From UBA6382 sp963600315 (lineage in GTDB: Bacteria > Bacteroidota > Bacteroidia > Bacteroidales > Bacteroidaceae): a stretch of DNA of 46,119 bases. This document shows, one piece after another, positions 9,080 through 16,433 of the stretch. The DNA is taken from contig CAVCAW010000014.1 in the NCBI GenBank assembly GCA_963600315.1, positions 1-46,119 on the forward strand, given 5' to 3'. The notes under the pieces are model-generated. The model did no database searches, was not told the origin of the DNA, and saw only the letters and a list, made by a program, of their open reading frames with translations. The first letter of the stretch is position 1. Every line of letters starts with the position of its first letter. The translations under genes were made by a program, and so were the position numbers.

Positions 9080-10417
9080 ATGTTTTTTAGCGGAGTTTCT
9101 GAAACCAAGAAGAAGGTGCTGAGCAACCTGGTCTGGGCTGTAGTGGGCAAGACGGCGAACTTGGCAGGCACTCTCGTTCTGGGCATAATCGTAGCCAGAT
9201 ATCTTGGTCCGGAGCAATACGGGCTGATGAACTACGTCTTCAGTTTTGTCTTTTTGTTTCAGGTGTTGGCTTGTTTTGGGCTTGACAACATCGAAGTTCG
9301 CGAAGAGGCCAAGGGTAGCATTCCCTACACCACGGTCATCGGCACAGCCTTTTGGATTAAAGTCGTAGCAGGAGTCTTGTGTATCGTCCTGTCGGTGCTC
9401 ACAGCCCTCTTGATAGGCGAGGACAACTTCACTGTTACGCTCATTGCGCTCTATTCCACCTACATCGTTTTCAACGCCTTTGTCGTGATAAGAAACTACT
9501 TTACGAGTATAGTCGAGAACCGATATGTCGTAATGTCTGAGATATTCAGGACATTCGTGGGCATAGCCATCAAGGTGGTCCTCTTGCTCCTTGACTGCTC
9601 GCTGATATGGTTTGTGGCGGCGTTTGCTTTCGACTGGCTCTTGTTGGCGGGCGGTTATGTCTCGGCCTATCGCAACCGTGTGGGTAGCCTGCGTCAATGG
9701 CGCTTCTCGATGCCTTGTGCCAAATACATGATGCGAGAGTCGCTGCCGCTGCTCATCACAAATGCTGCCGTAATAATCTATCAGCGCATAGACCAAGTAA
9801 TGATAGGGCAGCTCCTGCCCGACAAATCCAATGTGGGATACTTTTCGGTGGCTGCCAAATTCGTGGAGGTTATGATTTTCATTCCCGCCACTTTGGCCAA
9901 CACCATCTCGCCCGTGTTGGTGAAACTGAGAACTACCTCCCCCTCCAGCTATAAAGTCAAGAGTCAGCGCTTCATGAACGTCTCCCTATGGCTCAGCATA
10001 GCCATCAGTGCCGTGGTGTCGCTGTTGTCCTATTGGATAATACTCCTCACTTTTGGCAGGCAGTATCTTCCGGCGGTAGCCATCTTGCAGGTACTGTCGT
10101 TCAAGACAGCAGCCTCCGCTTTGTCAAACACGGCAGGTGCCATGCTCATTGTTGAGGGCTTGCAGCGCTGGGTGTTCTTCCGCGACTTCCTGGGGTGCAT
10201 GGTGTGTGTGGTTCTCAACTATTGGTTGCTGCCAGAGTATGGCGCTATTGCGGCAGCTTTTGTGGCTATCGTGGCGAATCTTGCGGCAGGCTATGTTGCC
10301 GACGCTTTGATTCCGGCCTATCGCCATTTGTTTGTGCAGCAGACCAAAGCCATCTTTCTTGGTTGGCGCGACCTCTTGCACGCCAGAACTTTGCTGAAAG
10401 GAAATGCTAACGACTAA
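9080..10417 (+). CDS. Oligosaccharide flippase (Wzx-like, MOP superfamily)
   Basis: Flips undecaprenyl-linked repeat units across the inner membrane. The protein has 445 residues from the ATG at 9080 (MFFSGVSETKKKVLSN); a TTG at 9071 would add three residues. About 12-14 hydrophobic segments span the whole length. The N-terminal pattern NLVWAVVGKTANLAGTLVLGIIVARYLGPEQYG is typical of the polysaccharide-synthesis transporter family, as is the central YQRIDQVMIGQLLPDKSNVGYFSVAAK region (about residue 236). It lies between the two Wzz-like genes, which supports a Wzx/Wzy-dependent pathway. Confidence 0.93.
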   Translation: MFFSGVSETKKKVLSNLVWAVVGKTANLAGTLVLGIIVARYLGPEQYGLMNYVFSFVFLFQVLACFGLDNIEVREEAKGSIPYTTVIGTAFWIKVVAGVLCIVLSVLTALLIGEDNFTVTLIALYSTYIVFNAFVVIRNYFTSIVENRYVVMSEIFRTFVGIAIKVVLLLLDCSLIWFVAAFAFDWLLLAGGYVSAYRNRVGSLRQWRFSMPCAKYMMRESLPLLITNAAVIIYQRIDQVMIGQLLPDKSNVGYFSVAAKFVEVMIFIPATLANTISPVLVKLRTTSPSSYKVKSQRFMNVSLWLSIAISAVVSLLSYWIILLTFGRQYLPAVAILQVLSFKTAASALSNTAGAMLIVEGLQRWVFFRDFLGCMVCVVLNYWLLPEYGAIAAAFVAIVANLAAGYVADALIPAYRHLFVQQTKAIFLGWRDLLHARTLLKGNAND

Positions 10418-10432
10418 AAAAACGAAATACCA

Positions 10433-11488
10433 ATGCCAGTAGACATCGATAACGACATAATAGACCTCAAGACGCTCTGCCGGGTCATCAAGGAGCGCAA
10501 GAAGGCTTTCATCACGCTGCAGATAGTGGTGATAGCTCTTGTGTCGATCATACTCGTCGCCACCCCCAAGGTGTATCAGGCCCACGTCGAGATAGCCCCC
10601 GAAATATCTTCCGACCAAAACGACAACATGGCCAACATGCTGCGTCTGCTCACTCAAAACAGCGTTGTCAAGAAGGATATTGACGCCATCTTCCCAGTGA
10701 TGTATCCCAATATCGTGTCGTCAGACGGCTTCGGAGTAGGCTTGTTTGACATCAAGGTCCACACACTCGACGGCTCCGTCAACACTACCTACTATGACTA
10801 CCTCAAAAACCACACCCGCATACCCTTCTGGAGATGGCCGCTGAAGTGGATAAATCAACTCATCAAGTCCAAAAAAACTCAGACGGGCAGGGCTGCGGTC
10901 AACAATGGTCAGACTCTAGTCAGACTTTCGACTGATGAAGAACGCATCCTAAGAAAAATCCAGAACAACACGGTCTGTGTCGTTGACCGCAAGACGGGCA
11001 TACTCAACCTCGTGGTTTCCGACCAAGACCCTTTGGTCTGCACGACCATAGCAGACACCATCACCCAGCATCTAAAGCAAGCCATCATCCTCTATCGCAC
11101 CAACAAGGCACGCACTGACTACAAGTTTTCAGAGAAAGTCTACCAAGACTCCCGAATGGAGTATGAGGCGGCCAAGCAGACGTGGCTTGACTTCATGAGA
11201 AACCATGTAGCCGTAGACCGGTCTGACCTCTTGGCACGGAAGCAGGAGCTCGAACAAGAGATGAACACCAAGCGCGCCATCCTCGAATCCAACGAGATTC
11301 AGCGCTTCACCATACAGTCTAAGATTCAAGAGAACACCCCCGTTTTCTCCATAGTCAAAAAACCCTATATACCTAACGAGGCAACGTTCCCCAAGGTAGG
11401 CACGACCATCGTCTTCTCGCTGCTGCTGGCCAACATCGCCATGCTTGGATTCATCTTCCGCAAGCGGCTCGTCAAGATGATTGACTAG
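10433..11488 (+). CDS. Wzz-like chain-length determinant / polysaccharide co-polymerase (copy 2)
   Basis: Second co-polymerase of the locus, 351 residues. Membrane segments lie at about 25-47 and 325-343, with a helical periplasmic part between (about 205-300, rich in Gln/Glu/Lys). It aligns end to end with the protein at 7941-9017 (shared YPNIVSS, LFDIKV, DYLKNH, VSDQDPLVC, YRTNKAR and IQE.TP.F), so a duplication is likely. It differs in having a shorter segment after the first membrane helix and a less proline-rich turn before the last helix. It starts 15 bases after the flippase stop. No kinase motif is present. Confidence 0.9.
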   Translation: MPVDIDNDIIDLKTLCRVIKERKKAFITLQIVVIALVSIILVATPKVYQAHVEIAPEISSDQNDNMANMLRLLTQNSVVKKDIDAIFPVMYPNIVSSDGFGVGLFDIKVHTLDGSVNTTYYDYLKNHTRIPFWRWPLKWINQLIKSKKTQTGRAAVNNGQTLVRLSTDEERILRKIQNNTVCVVDRKTGILNLVVSDQDPLVCTTIADTITQHLKQAIILYRTNKARTDYKFSEKVYQDSRMEYEAAKQTWLDFMRNHVAVDRSDLLARKQELEQEMNTKRAILESNEIQRFTIQSKIQENTPVFSIVKKPYIPNEATFPKVGTTIVFSLLLANIAMLGFIFRKRLVKMID

Positions 11489-11582
11489 CACTGCGCCAAC
11501 CCTTTCACGACTAACTGCACTGCGCCTCTCCAAACCAGCGACCCATTAAAATCCAATCCGCAAGCGAATATTTCACAACACC

Positions 11583-12698
11583 ATGTTTCAGACCTTCGCC
11601 GTATATATCACACTCATCGTAGCAATGCTCTACCTAAGCTATATAGGCAGAGCCAAGCAGCAGTGGAAGTATATGGTCTACGGCATACTGATATATGCCA
11701 TTGTCTTCGGCATGCGCTACGGAGTGGGAGTCGACTACTTCAACTACCTCAACAACTACAATGCTTATTCCACATCGAGCGGTCAATGGGGTGTGTCGGA
11801 GAACTTTGAAGCGGGCTTCGGATTCATGACTGGATTGCTCGCTTCGGTCCATGCCCACTTCACCGTCTACTTTGGACTCATAGCCTTTCTGCAACTCTTC
11901 TTCACATTCCTGGCTCTCAAGGACGAACACAGGCTCTATCCCTACCTCGTCTTTTCGTTCATGATAGGAAGCTATTGGTTGTCCTACTCCAACTGCTTGA
12001 GACACATCCTGGCCATGGGCATCTGGATATGGGCCGTCAAGTTCATCTCTGAGAAGAAGATATGGCAGTATTACCTCGCCATCGCCGTGGCATGCACCAT
12101 GCACACCACCGCATTGGTTCTCCTCTTGTTCTACCCCATCTTTCGCTGGAGGCAAGGGTGGCTTCGCAATATCTACGTGCAGCTCGGCCTGCTGGCGGCG
12201 GCCTTGTTGCTGATGACCATGAACCCCTTGCAGAACCTCATAAATAACTTTGACACCCTCATCTCCATGGCGGGCTACGAAGCCTATCTTGAGAGCGACC
12301 GCACCACTCAGCTCAATGGCGAAGCGACACTTGGACTAGGCTTCTTGGTCAGCCTCACTATCAACATCCTTCTCATCGTCTACAGCAATAAGGTCAAGGA
12401 CTATTTCAAGTCAAAATACCTCAACATAGCTTACGACCTCTTCATCGTCGGCATAATGCTTAAATACATTTTCATCAATAGTATGCTGTTTCTCAGAGCA
12501 AGCTACTATTTCATCTACATGATTATCATCGTGACAGCGTTCACCATGTACTACGCTCGCCAGAAGAACAAGCCTCTCTTGTATGCCCTCGTTGCGCTCT
12601 TCGGCTTCCTGTTCTTGGGCACAGTGCTCAACGGCGATGACAACACGGCCTCCTTCATCTTCTTCTGGCAAAAAGACTTGTTCTATCTCAAATTATAG
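11583..12698 (+). CDS. EpsG-family polysaccharide polymerase (Wzy-like)
   Basis: Inner-membrane protein of 371 residues with about 10-12 hydrophobic segments. It has the EpsG pattern: an early YGIL.YAIVFGMRYGVGVDYFNY segment (about 32-55), in which an R-x-x-x-G-x-D motif precedes a tyrosine-rich stretch, then SYWLSYSNCLRHILAMGIWIWAVKF near residue 130. EpsG and Wzy proteins join repeat units in the periplasm. Its position after flippase and co-polymerase fits this. The gap from the second Wzz-like gene is 94 bases. Sequence conservation in this family is low, so the polymerase role rests partly on context. Confidence 0.85.
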   Translation: MFQTFAVYITLIVAMLYLSYIGRAKQQWKYMVYGILIYAIVFGMRYGVGVDYFNYLNNYNAYSTSSGQWGVSENFEAGFGFMTGLLASVHAHFTVYFGLIAFLQLFFTFLALKDEHRLYPYLVFSFMIGSYWLSYSNCLRHILAMGIWIWAVKFISEKKIWQYYLAIAVACTMHTTALVLLLFYPIFRWRQGWLRNIYVQLGLLAAALLLMTMNPLQNLINNFDTLISMAGYEAYLESDRTTQLNGEATLGLGFLVSLTINILLIVYSNKVKDYFKSKYLNIAYDLFIVGIMLKYIFINSMLFLRASYYFIYMIIIVTAFTMYYARQKNKPLLYALVALFGFLFLGTVLNGDDNTASFIFFWQKDLFYLKL

Positions 12699-12730
12699 TC
12701 CTATTCGGTATATATTCCGGTTGTTTTTAG

Positions 12731-12738
12731 TAATTTTG
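12731..12738 (+). promoter_or_regulatory. Possible internal promoter of the exopolysaccharide locus, -7 box only
   Basis: TAATTTTG matches TAnnTTTG. A -33 element is not convincing (TTCG about 23 bases upstream). If used, it would give a leader of about 210 bases to the glycosyltransferase at 12956. That leader contains two hairpins: one pairs CTGCC with GGCAG and GCCG with CGGC (about 12891-12925), the other is an imperfect CACACGTG / CACGTTGTG pairing (about 12834-12855). Confidence 0.35.
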
Positions 12739-12955
12739 CTAAACCCTAGATTTTACGTTGTTCCCACAGCTATGTGAGAGCGACGTGGTTTTGGCTACAC
12801 TAGGCATATAGCCGACCGCCCTGGGGCTACGACACACGTGTAGAACACGTTGTGAAGCGAAACGAGAACGGCACAGACGACTGACACTCCGTCGCCGTAG
12901 TCTGCCACTGGGCAGTAATCGGCGCCACTGCCGCTCTAAACGACACCGACCTATT

Positions 12956-13915
12956 ATGTACGACATACCTGTACTCTTCATATTCTTCAATAGAAAAGAC
13001 ATCGCGTTGAAAGCCTTCGAGAGAATCAGGGCGGCCAAGCCCGCTACGCTCTACCTCTCGCAAGACGGGCCACGTGCCGAATATGGCGAGCAGGAACAAG
13101 CCGCAGTAGCCGAAATCCGTGAGGCCATAACGAGCCTCGTTGACTGGGACTGCAATCTCCACACTCATTTCGCTTCACACAACCAAGGCTGTGCCATGGG
13201 TGTCAAGACAGCCATCGACTGGATGTTTGCCACTGAGCAGTGTGGCATAATCCTCGAAGATGACTGTGTGGTCAACGACTCCTTCTTCCCCTATATGGAG
13301 GAAATACTGACGCGCTACACCGACGATCAGCGCATCGGCATGGTTGCGGGCACCAACCCCATTGCCAGCTGCAAGGCGACCGAAAGCTCCTACTTCTTCT
13401 CGCGCTACAAGAGTTGCTGGGGGTGGGGCACGTGGAAACGCGCTTGGAACAATATGGACATCGCCATGCACTGGCGCAGTGCCCACACGGCTGACGTCAT
13501 AGCCAACAGCGGATACTACGGTCGCCACAAGCAGAAGTGGCTCTACCAGCTCAAGTGTATCGACGGTGGATATGTCTCGGCATGGGACTGGCAGTGGTAT
13601 TTCACCCTCTCGGCACAAAACCAACTATGCGTGTATCCGGCTCATAACCTGGTGTCCAACATTGGCAACGGCACCACGGCGACACACACTGCATTCGCCA
13701 CTGTCACCCGCCAGTCGGCTGAACTGACATTCCCCCTCAAGGCGCCAGCCTACGTCTGCCCCAATAGCCAGTTTGACCAAGCCTTCCTCAAGATGGAGAA
13801 TACCCCCATGCGCCGACTGCTCAGAGTCATGCCCAACAAACTCAAGAAAAAACTGAAAGACATCATCAAAAACTATGCGATATATAAAAACAGCCACGGG
13901 AAAAACGCCAATTAA
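12956..13915 (+). CDS. Glycosyltransferase, GT-A fold (GT2-like, HlpA-related)
   Basis: Sugar transferase, probably adding a residue to the lipid-linked repeat unit on the cytoplasmic side. Of 319 residues, the start is MYDIPVLFIFFNRKDIALKAF, typical of nucleotide-sugar-binding GT-A folds. The acidic EDDC motif (101-104) is the likely metal/nucleotide-sugar site (DxD type). The CWGWGTWKRAW segment (about 160-170) is characteristic of this HlpA-like group, and a second DWQWYF motif follows. No membrane helix is seen. It is the only recognisable glycosyltransferase in the locus and overlaps the following LicD gene by 41 bases. Donor and acceptor are unknown. Confidence 0.87.
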   Translation: MYDIPVLFIFFNRKDIALKAFERIRAAKPATLYLSQDGPRAEYGEQEQAAVAEIREAITSLVDWDCNLHTHFASHNQGCAMGVKTAIDWMFATEQCGIILEDDCVVNDSFFPYMEEILTRYTDDQRIGMVAGTNPIASCKATESSYFFSRYKSCWGWGTWKRAWNNMDIAMHWRSAHTADVIANSGYYGRHKQKWLYQLKCIDGGYVSAWDWQWYFTLSAQNQLCVYPAHNLVSNIGNGTTATHTAFATVTRQSAELTFPLKAPAYVCPNSQFDQAFLKMENTPMRRLLRVMPNKLKKKLKDIIKNYAIYKNSHGKNAN

Positions 13916-14588
13916 GACCAAAGCGTTGTATCTCGGGGCAAAACCAATCAATAAGGAAATCGCCGAAGAAAACCTCCGCTTACTCAAAACGGTGCTTGAC
14001 CGCAAAGGACTCAAGACACCGCTTGCCTACGGCACCCTGCTCGGAGCCATACGCGACAAGGATTTCATTACCCACGATGAAGACATTGACCTCCTGGCCA
14101 GAGCTGAAGACAAACAAGCTTTCTTCGACACCCTCCCCGAACTCGCAGAGTGCGGATTTGATGTCGTGAGATATGACCGTCGCGGATTGCTCTCCATCAT
14201 GCGCAAGGGCGAATATATTGACCTCTACTTCTTCCAGCCCGACAAGGATGGACTTCGCTATTGCAGCGGATGCTATTGCCCCACCGAGTTTCTAGACGAC
14301 CTCGTCACATACCGCTTCAAGGACAATGACTACTGGATTCCTGCCAACTACGAAGCTTTCCTCGTCTTCATGTATGGTCACGACTGGCAGACCCCCATTC
14401 GCTATACCAACTACCACCTGCCGTTCTGGAAAAGATGGCTCTTCTGCCTCAAGGAACATCTCAAGACTCATTTGCCTGACCGCATCTACTACCTCATGGC
14501 GCGCCGGGCTGAGAAGAAAAAACAGCGCCAATACGTTTCCAAGCTTGAGCGCTATCGCAATTTCGTCATGGCGCAGCAAGCCCACTAA
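13875..14588 (+). CDS. LicD-family phosphotransferase
   Basis: LicD-type nucleotidyltransferase-fold protein; family members transfer phosphocholine or related phospho-groups from a CDP-activated donor to cell-surface glycans. It has 237 residues. The family core GTLLGAIRD (53-61) and HDEDID (67-72, metal-binding acidic residues) is intact, and a basic C-terminal tail (about 205-232) follows. The start at 13875 lies inside the preceding gene (41-base overlap, different frame); no later ATG precedes the core, so translational coupling is likely. No CDP-choline synthesis genes (licA-C) are in the window, so the transferred group is open. A terminator follows at 14664. Confidence 0.88.
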   Translation: MRYIKTATGKTPIKTKALYLGAKPINKEIAEENLRLLKTVLDRKGLKTPLAYGTLLGAIRDKDFITHDEDIDLLARAEDKQAFFDTLPELAECGFDVVRYDRRGLLSIMRKGEYIDLYFFQPDKDGLRYCSGCYCPTEFLDDLVTYRFKDNDYWIPANYEAFLVFMYGHDWQTPIRYTNYHLPFWKRWLFCLKEHLKTHLPDRIYYLMARRAEKKKQRQYVSKLERYRNFVMAQQAH

Positions 14589-14663
14589 CCCCCACACTTT
14601 GCCTACAAACGTCTCTAACCAAGTTGCAATCTCTGAAACAACTACAAATAATCACCCACCCCC

Positions 14664-14706
14664 AAAAAACGGCGACAAGGATTTTTCCCTGTCGCCGTTT
14701 TTTTTG
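14664..14706 (+). terminator. Rho-independent terminator of the exopolysaccharide operon
   Basis: A 12-bp perfect stem (14666-14677 with 14690-14701), extended by two more G-C pairs after one mismatch, is followed by a T run to 14705. It sits about 75 bases after the LicD stop and closes the operon. Confidence 0.92.
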
Positions 14707-14807
14707 TGAACTTCTCATAGTAGCCACAAACCATCTACCAATTTTGCAGAACCTAATAAATTTCACGCTCAGCCCCAAATCGAAACAGTCTGGTTGAGCC
14801 TACTACT

Positions 14808-14906
14808 CAATTTCCGTGGAAATTGATATCAATTTCGGGCGAGAGTCATATCAATTTCGGCGGAAACGGACAAACGTTTCCGCCGAAACGTGCTTGTCAG
14901 CTCAAC
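14808..14906 (+). repeat. Array A: four 22-bp degenerate near-palindromic repeats plus GCTCAAC
   Basis: Four contiguous 22-base units start at 14808, 14830, 14852 and 14874. Each has TTTC at unit positions 4-7 and GA at 12-13 around a core close to TTTCSGSSGAAA, which is nearly its own reverse complement. Four bases after the last unit stands GCTCAAC (14900-14906), followed by a pyrimidine run. An inverted GTTGAGC is at 14793-14799, 8 bases before the array. The same structure occurs at 34708-34806. There are no unique spacers, so it is not a CRISPR. It lies in the 429-base gap between the operon terminator and the phosphatase promoter. Confidence 0.85.
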
Positions 14907-14980
14907 TCTTTTTTTTTGCTTGAGTGTGGTTTAATTGTTGTAAACCTTTGCCGCAACAAATCATTTGTTGGGCAAAAATA

Positions 14981-15011
14981 TTGTGGGTGTTGTAATAAAT
15001 GTGTAGTTTTG
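14981..15011 (+). promoter_or_regulatory. Promoter of the tyrosine-phosphatase gene, probably leaderless
   Basis: TTG (14981-14983), 20 bases, then TAGTTTTG (15004-15011). The start codon follows only six bases after the -7 box (ATG at 15018), which is where transcription normally begins for this promoter class. The mRNA would have almost no 5' leader. Confidence 0.7.
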
Positions 15012-15017
15012 CCAAAT

Positions 15018-16250
15018 ATGAAACTAACCACGTTCTTTCTCTCGGTCCTCGCCGCAGCTGTGTGTGCGGCTTGCAGTGACAACAATGAAGGCTCTGCCGG
15101 CAATGGTGTGAAGTCAATCTCAGGCTCTGTGGTGGCTGTCAACGGATATGGACAGCCCATACCCAGTTTTACTCCCCAGCAGATGGCTGCGGCGGGATTT
15201 GACTACGCTGACCTTGTCGATGTGACCATAGGTGACTCCATTCGTCTGAAGAATGTGCCTTATGTCACTTCTTTCAACGAGGTGGCGATATTGGGGCCTT
15301 CGTATGTGGACTATAATGCTCACGGCGATGATTATGGTTTTGCCATGCTCAATGGTGATTTCCATTACTATATTGGTGGCAATGTGGGCGACCCGGTGAC
15401 GATGAAGTTGGCGGTGAAGGGTGGCTACAAGGACACCTATGAATTGATGAAGTCTGTATATTCCGTAGAGCGTCAAGACGGCGAGACGGCTGAGGAGTAT
15501 GCCAACTTCCGTATGGTCACTACCACCGGCATCAAGCCTGGTGTGCTCTATCGCTCAAGCAATCCGCTTAACTGCGTGAAGAACCCCGGACGCTACAGCG
15601 TGGTTGATAGTTTGGCGCAGGTAGTTGGCATAGCTACCGAGATTGACATTGCCGACACCGACGAGCAGGTGGAGACCTATATGCAGACTCAAGGCTATGC
15701 TTCGACCTATTGTCCTGCGCTCTTTCGCAACGGCAAGACCAAGTGTTGCGGCATGATGGCCAATTCGTTTTGCGACGATTTTCGCACAAGGCTGGCTGGC
15801 GCCGTGAGGTTCATGATAGCCAACAATCCTCCTTACCTTATTCACTGCAATGAGGGCAAAGACCGCTGCGGTTTCGTCTCGATGGTCTTTGAGGCTCTCG
15901 CAGGAGCCAGCGTTGATGAGTTGCGTCGCGACTATATGATCACCATGATTAATTTCTACAAGATAGAGGATGGCGGTGAGTCCTATAATTTGCGACAGCA
16001 ATATTCCATCGACCGTATGATATGGCTCTTGTGTAACGAAAGCGCACTTGAGAACTATAAGCAGATAGACTGGGACAACATTGACGTGTCGTCAATCGAT
16101 TGGCAAGGACTGGGCTTTTATACGCAGAAGCCTCACACACTGCAAGGCCCAACGCTGCAGAGCGCAGTGCGCAGTTATCTCAAGGAGGGCGGTCTGACCG
16201 ACCATGAGGTTGACCAACTCTACACTATTCTCACTGAAGGGAAACTTTAA
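15018..16250 (+). CDS. Probable lipoprotein tyrosine phosphatase (Y_phosphatase3-like)
   Basis: Envelope-anchored phosphatase of the cysteine-dependent class. The start at 15018 (MKLTTFFLSVLAAAVCAACS) gives 410 residues with a lipoprotein-type signal and a likely lipidated C19 followed by Ser/Asp. Residues about 30-150 form an N-terminal domain of unknown fold; 165-300 form the phosphatase domain with GVLYRSSNP (175-183) and the active-site loop HCNEGKDRCG (276-285: nucleophile C277, R283). The loop resembles HCxxGKDRTG proteins acting on phosphotyrosine or phosphoinositides, with Thr replaced by Cys284. The substrate is unknown. It is not in an operon; the frame is open upstream through the repeat array, but that stretch is not protein-like. 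Confidence 0.87.
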   Translation: MKLTTFFLSVLAAAVCAACSDNNEGSAGNGVKSISGSVVAVNGYGQPIPSFTPQQMAAAGFDYADLVDVTIGDSIRLKNVPYVTSFNEVAILGPSYVDYNAHGDDYGFAMLNGDFHYYIGGNVGDPVTMKLAVKGGYKDTYELMKSVYSVERQDGETAEEYANFRMVTTTGIKPGVLYRSSNPLNCVKNPGRYSVVDSLAQVVGIATEIDIADTDEQVETYMQTQGYASTYCPALFRNGKTKCCGMMANSFCDDFRTRLAGAVRFMIANNPPYLIHCNEGKDRCGFVSMVFEALAGASVDELRRDYMITMINFYKIEDGGESYNLRQQYSIDRMIWLLCNESALENYKQIDWDNIDVSSIDWQGLGFYTQKPHTLQGPTLQSAVRSYLKEGGLTDHEVDQLYTILTEGKL

Positions 16251-16433
16251 TGTGTTGCCCTCGTCGGGTGTTGCCGCTGTTTTAGAGGATATCGGCATAT
16301 AACATTAGGCACACCGTATGCTTGACACATTTGTGGGCAATGTGATGCTGCCAAGCATCATTGTGACCAGTAAGTCTGGCAACAATGGCTTGAAAATTTT
16401 GGGTATTGGCGGAAGGCTATCGTTAAGCTGCGG

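Noticed and set aside
9056..9796. 246-codon open frame on the minus strand
   Set aside because: Antisense to the flippase gene inside a clearly plus-strand operon; no motif.
14808..14906. CRISPR array
   Set aside because: Units are contiguous with no unique spacers, are only 22 bases and are degenerate; no cas genes are present.
14823..15017. N-terminal extension of the phosphatase through the repeat array
   Set aside because: The frame is open, but it precedes a clean lipoprotein signal peptide and the promoter lies inside it, so the extension would not be transcribed from that promoter.
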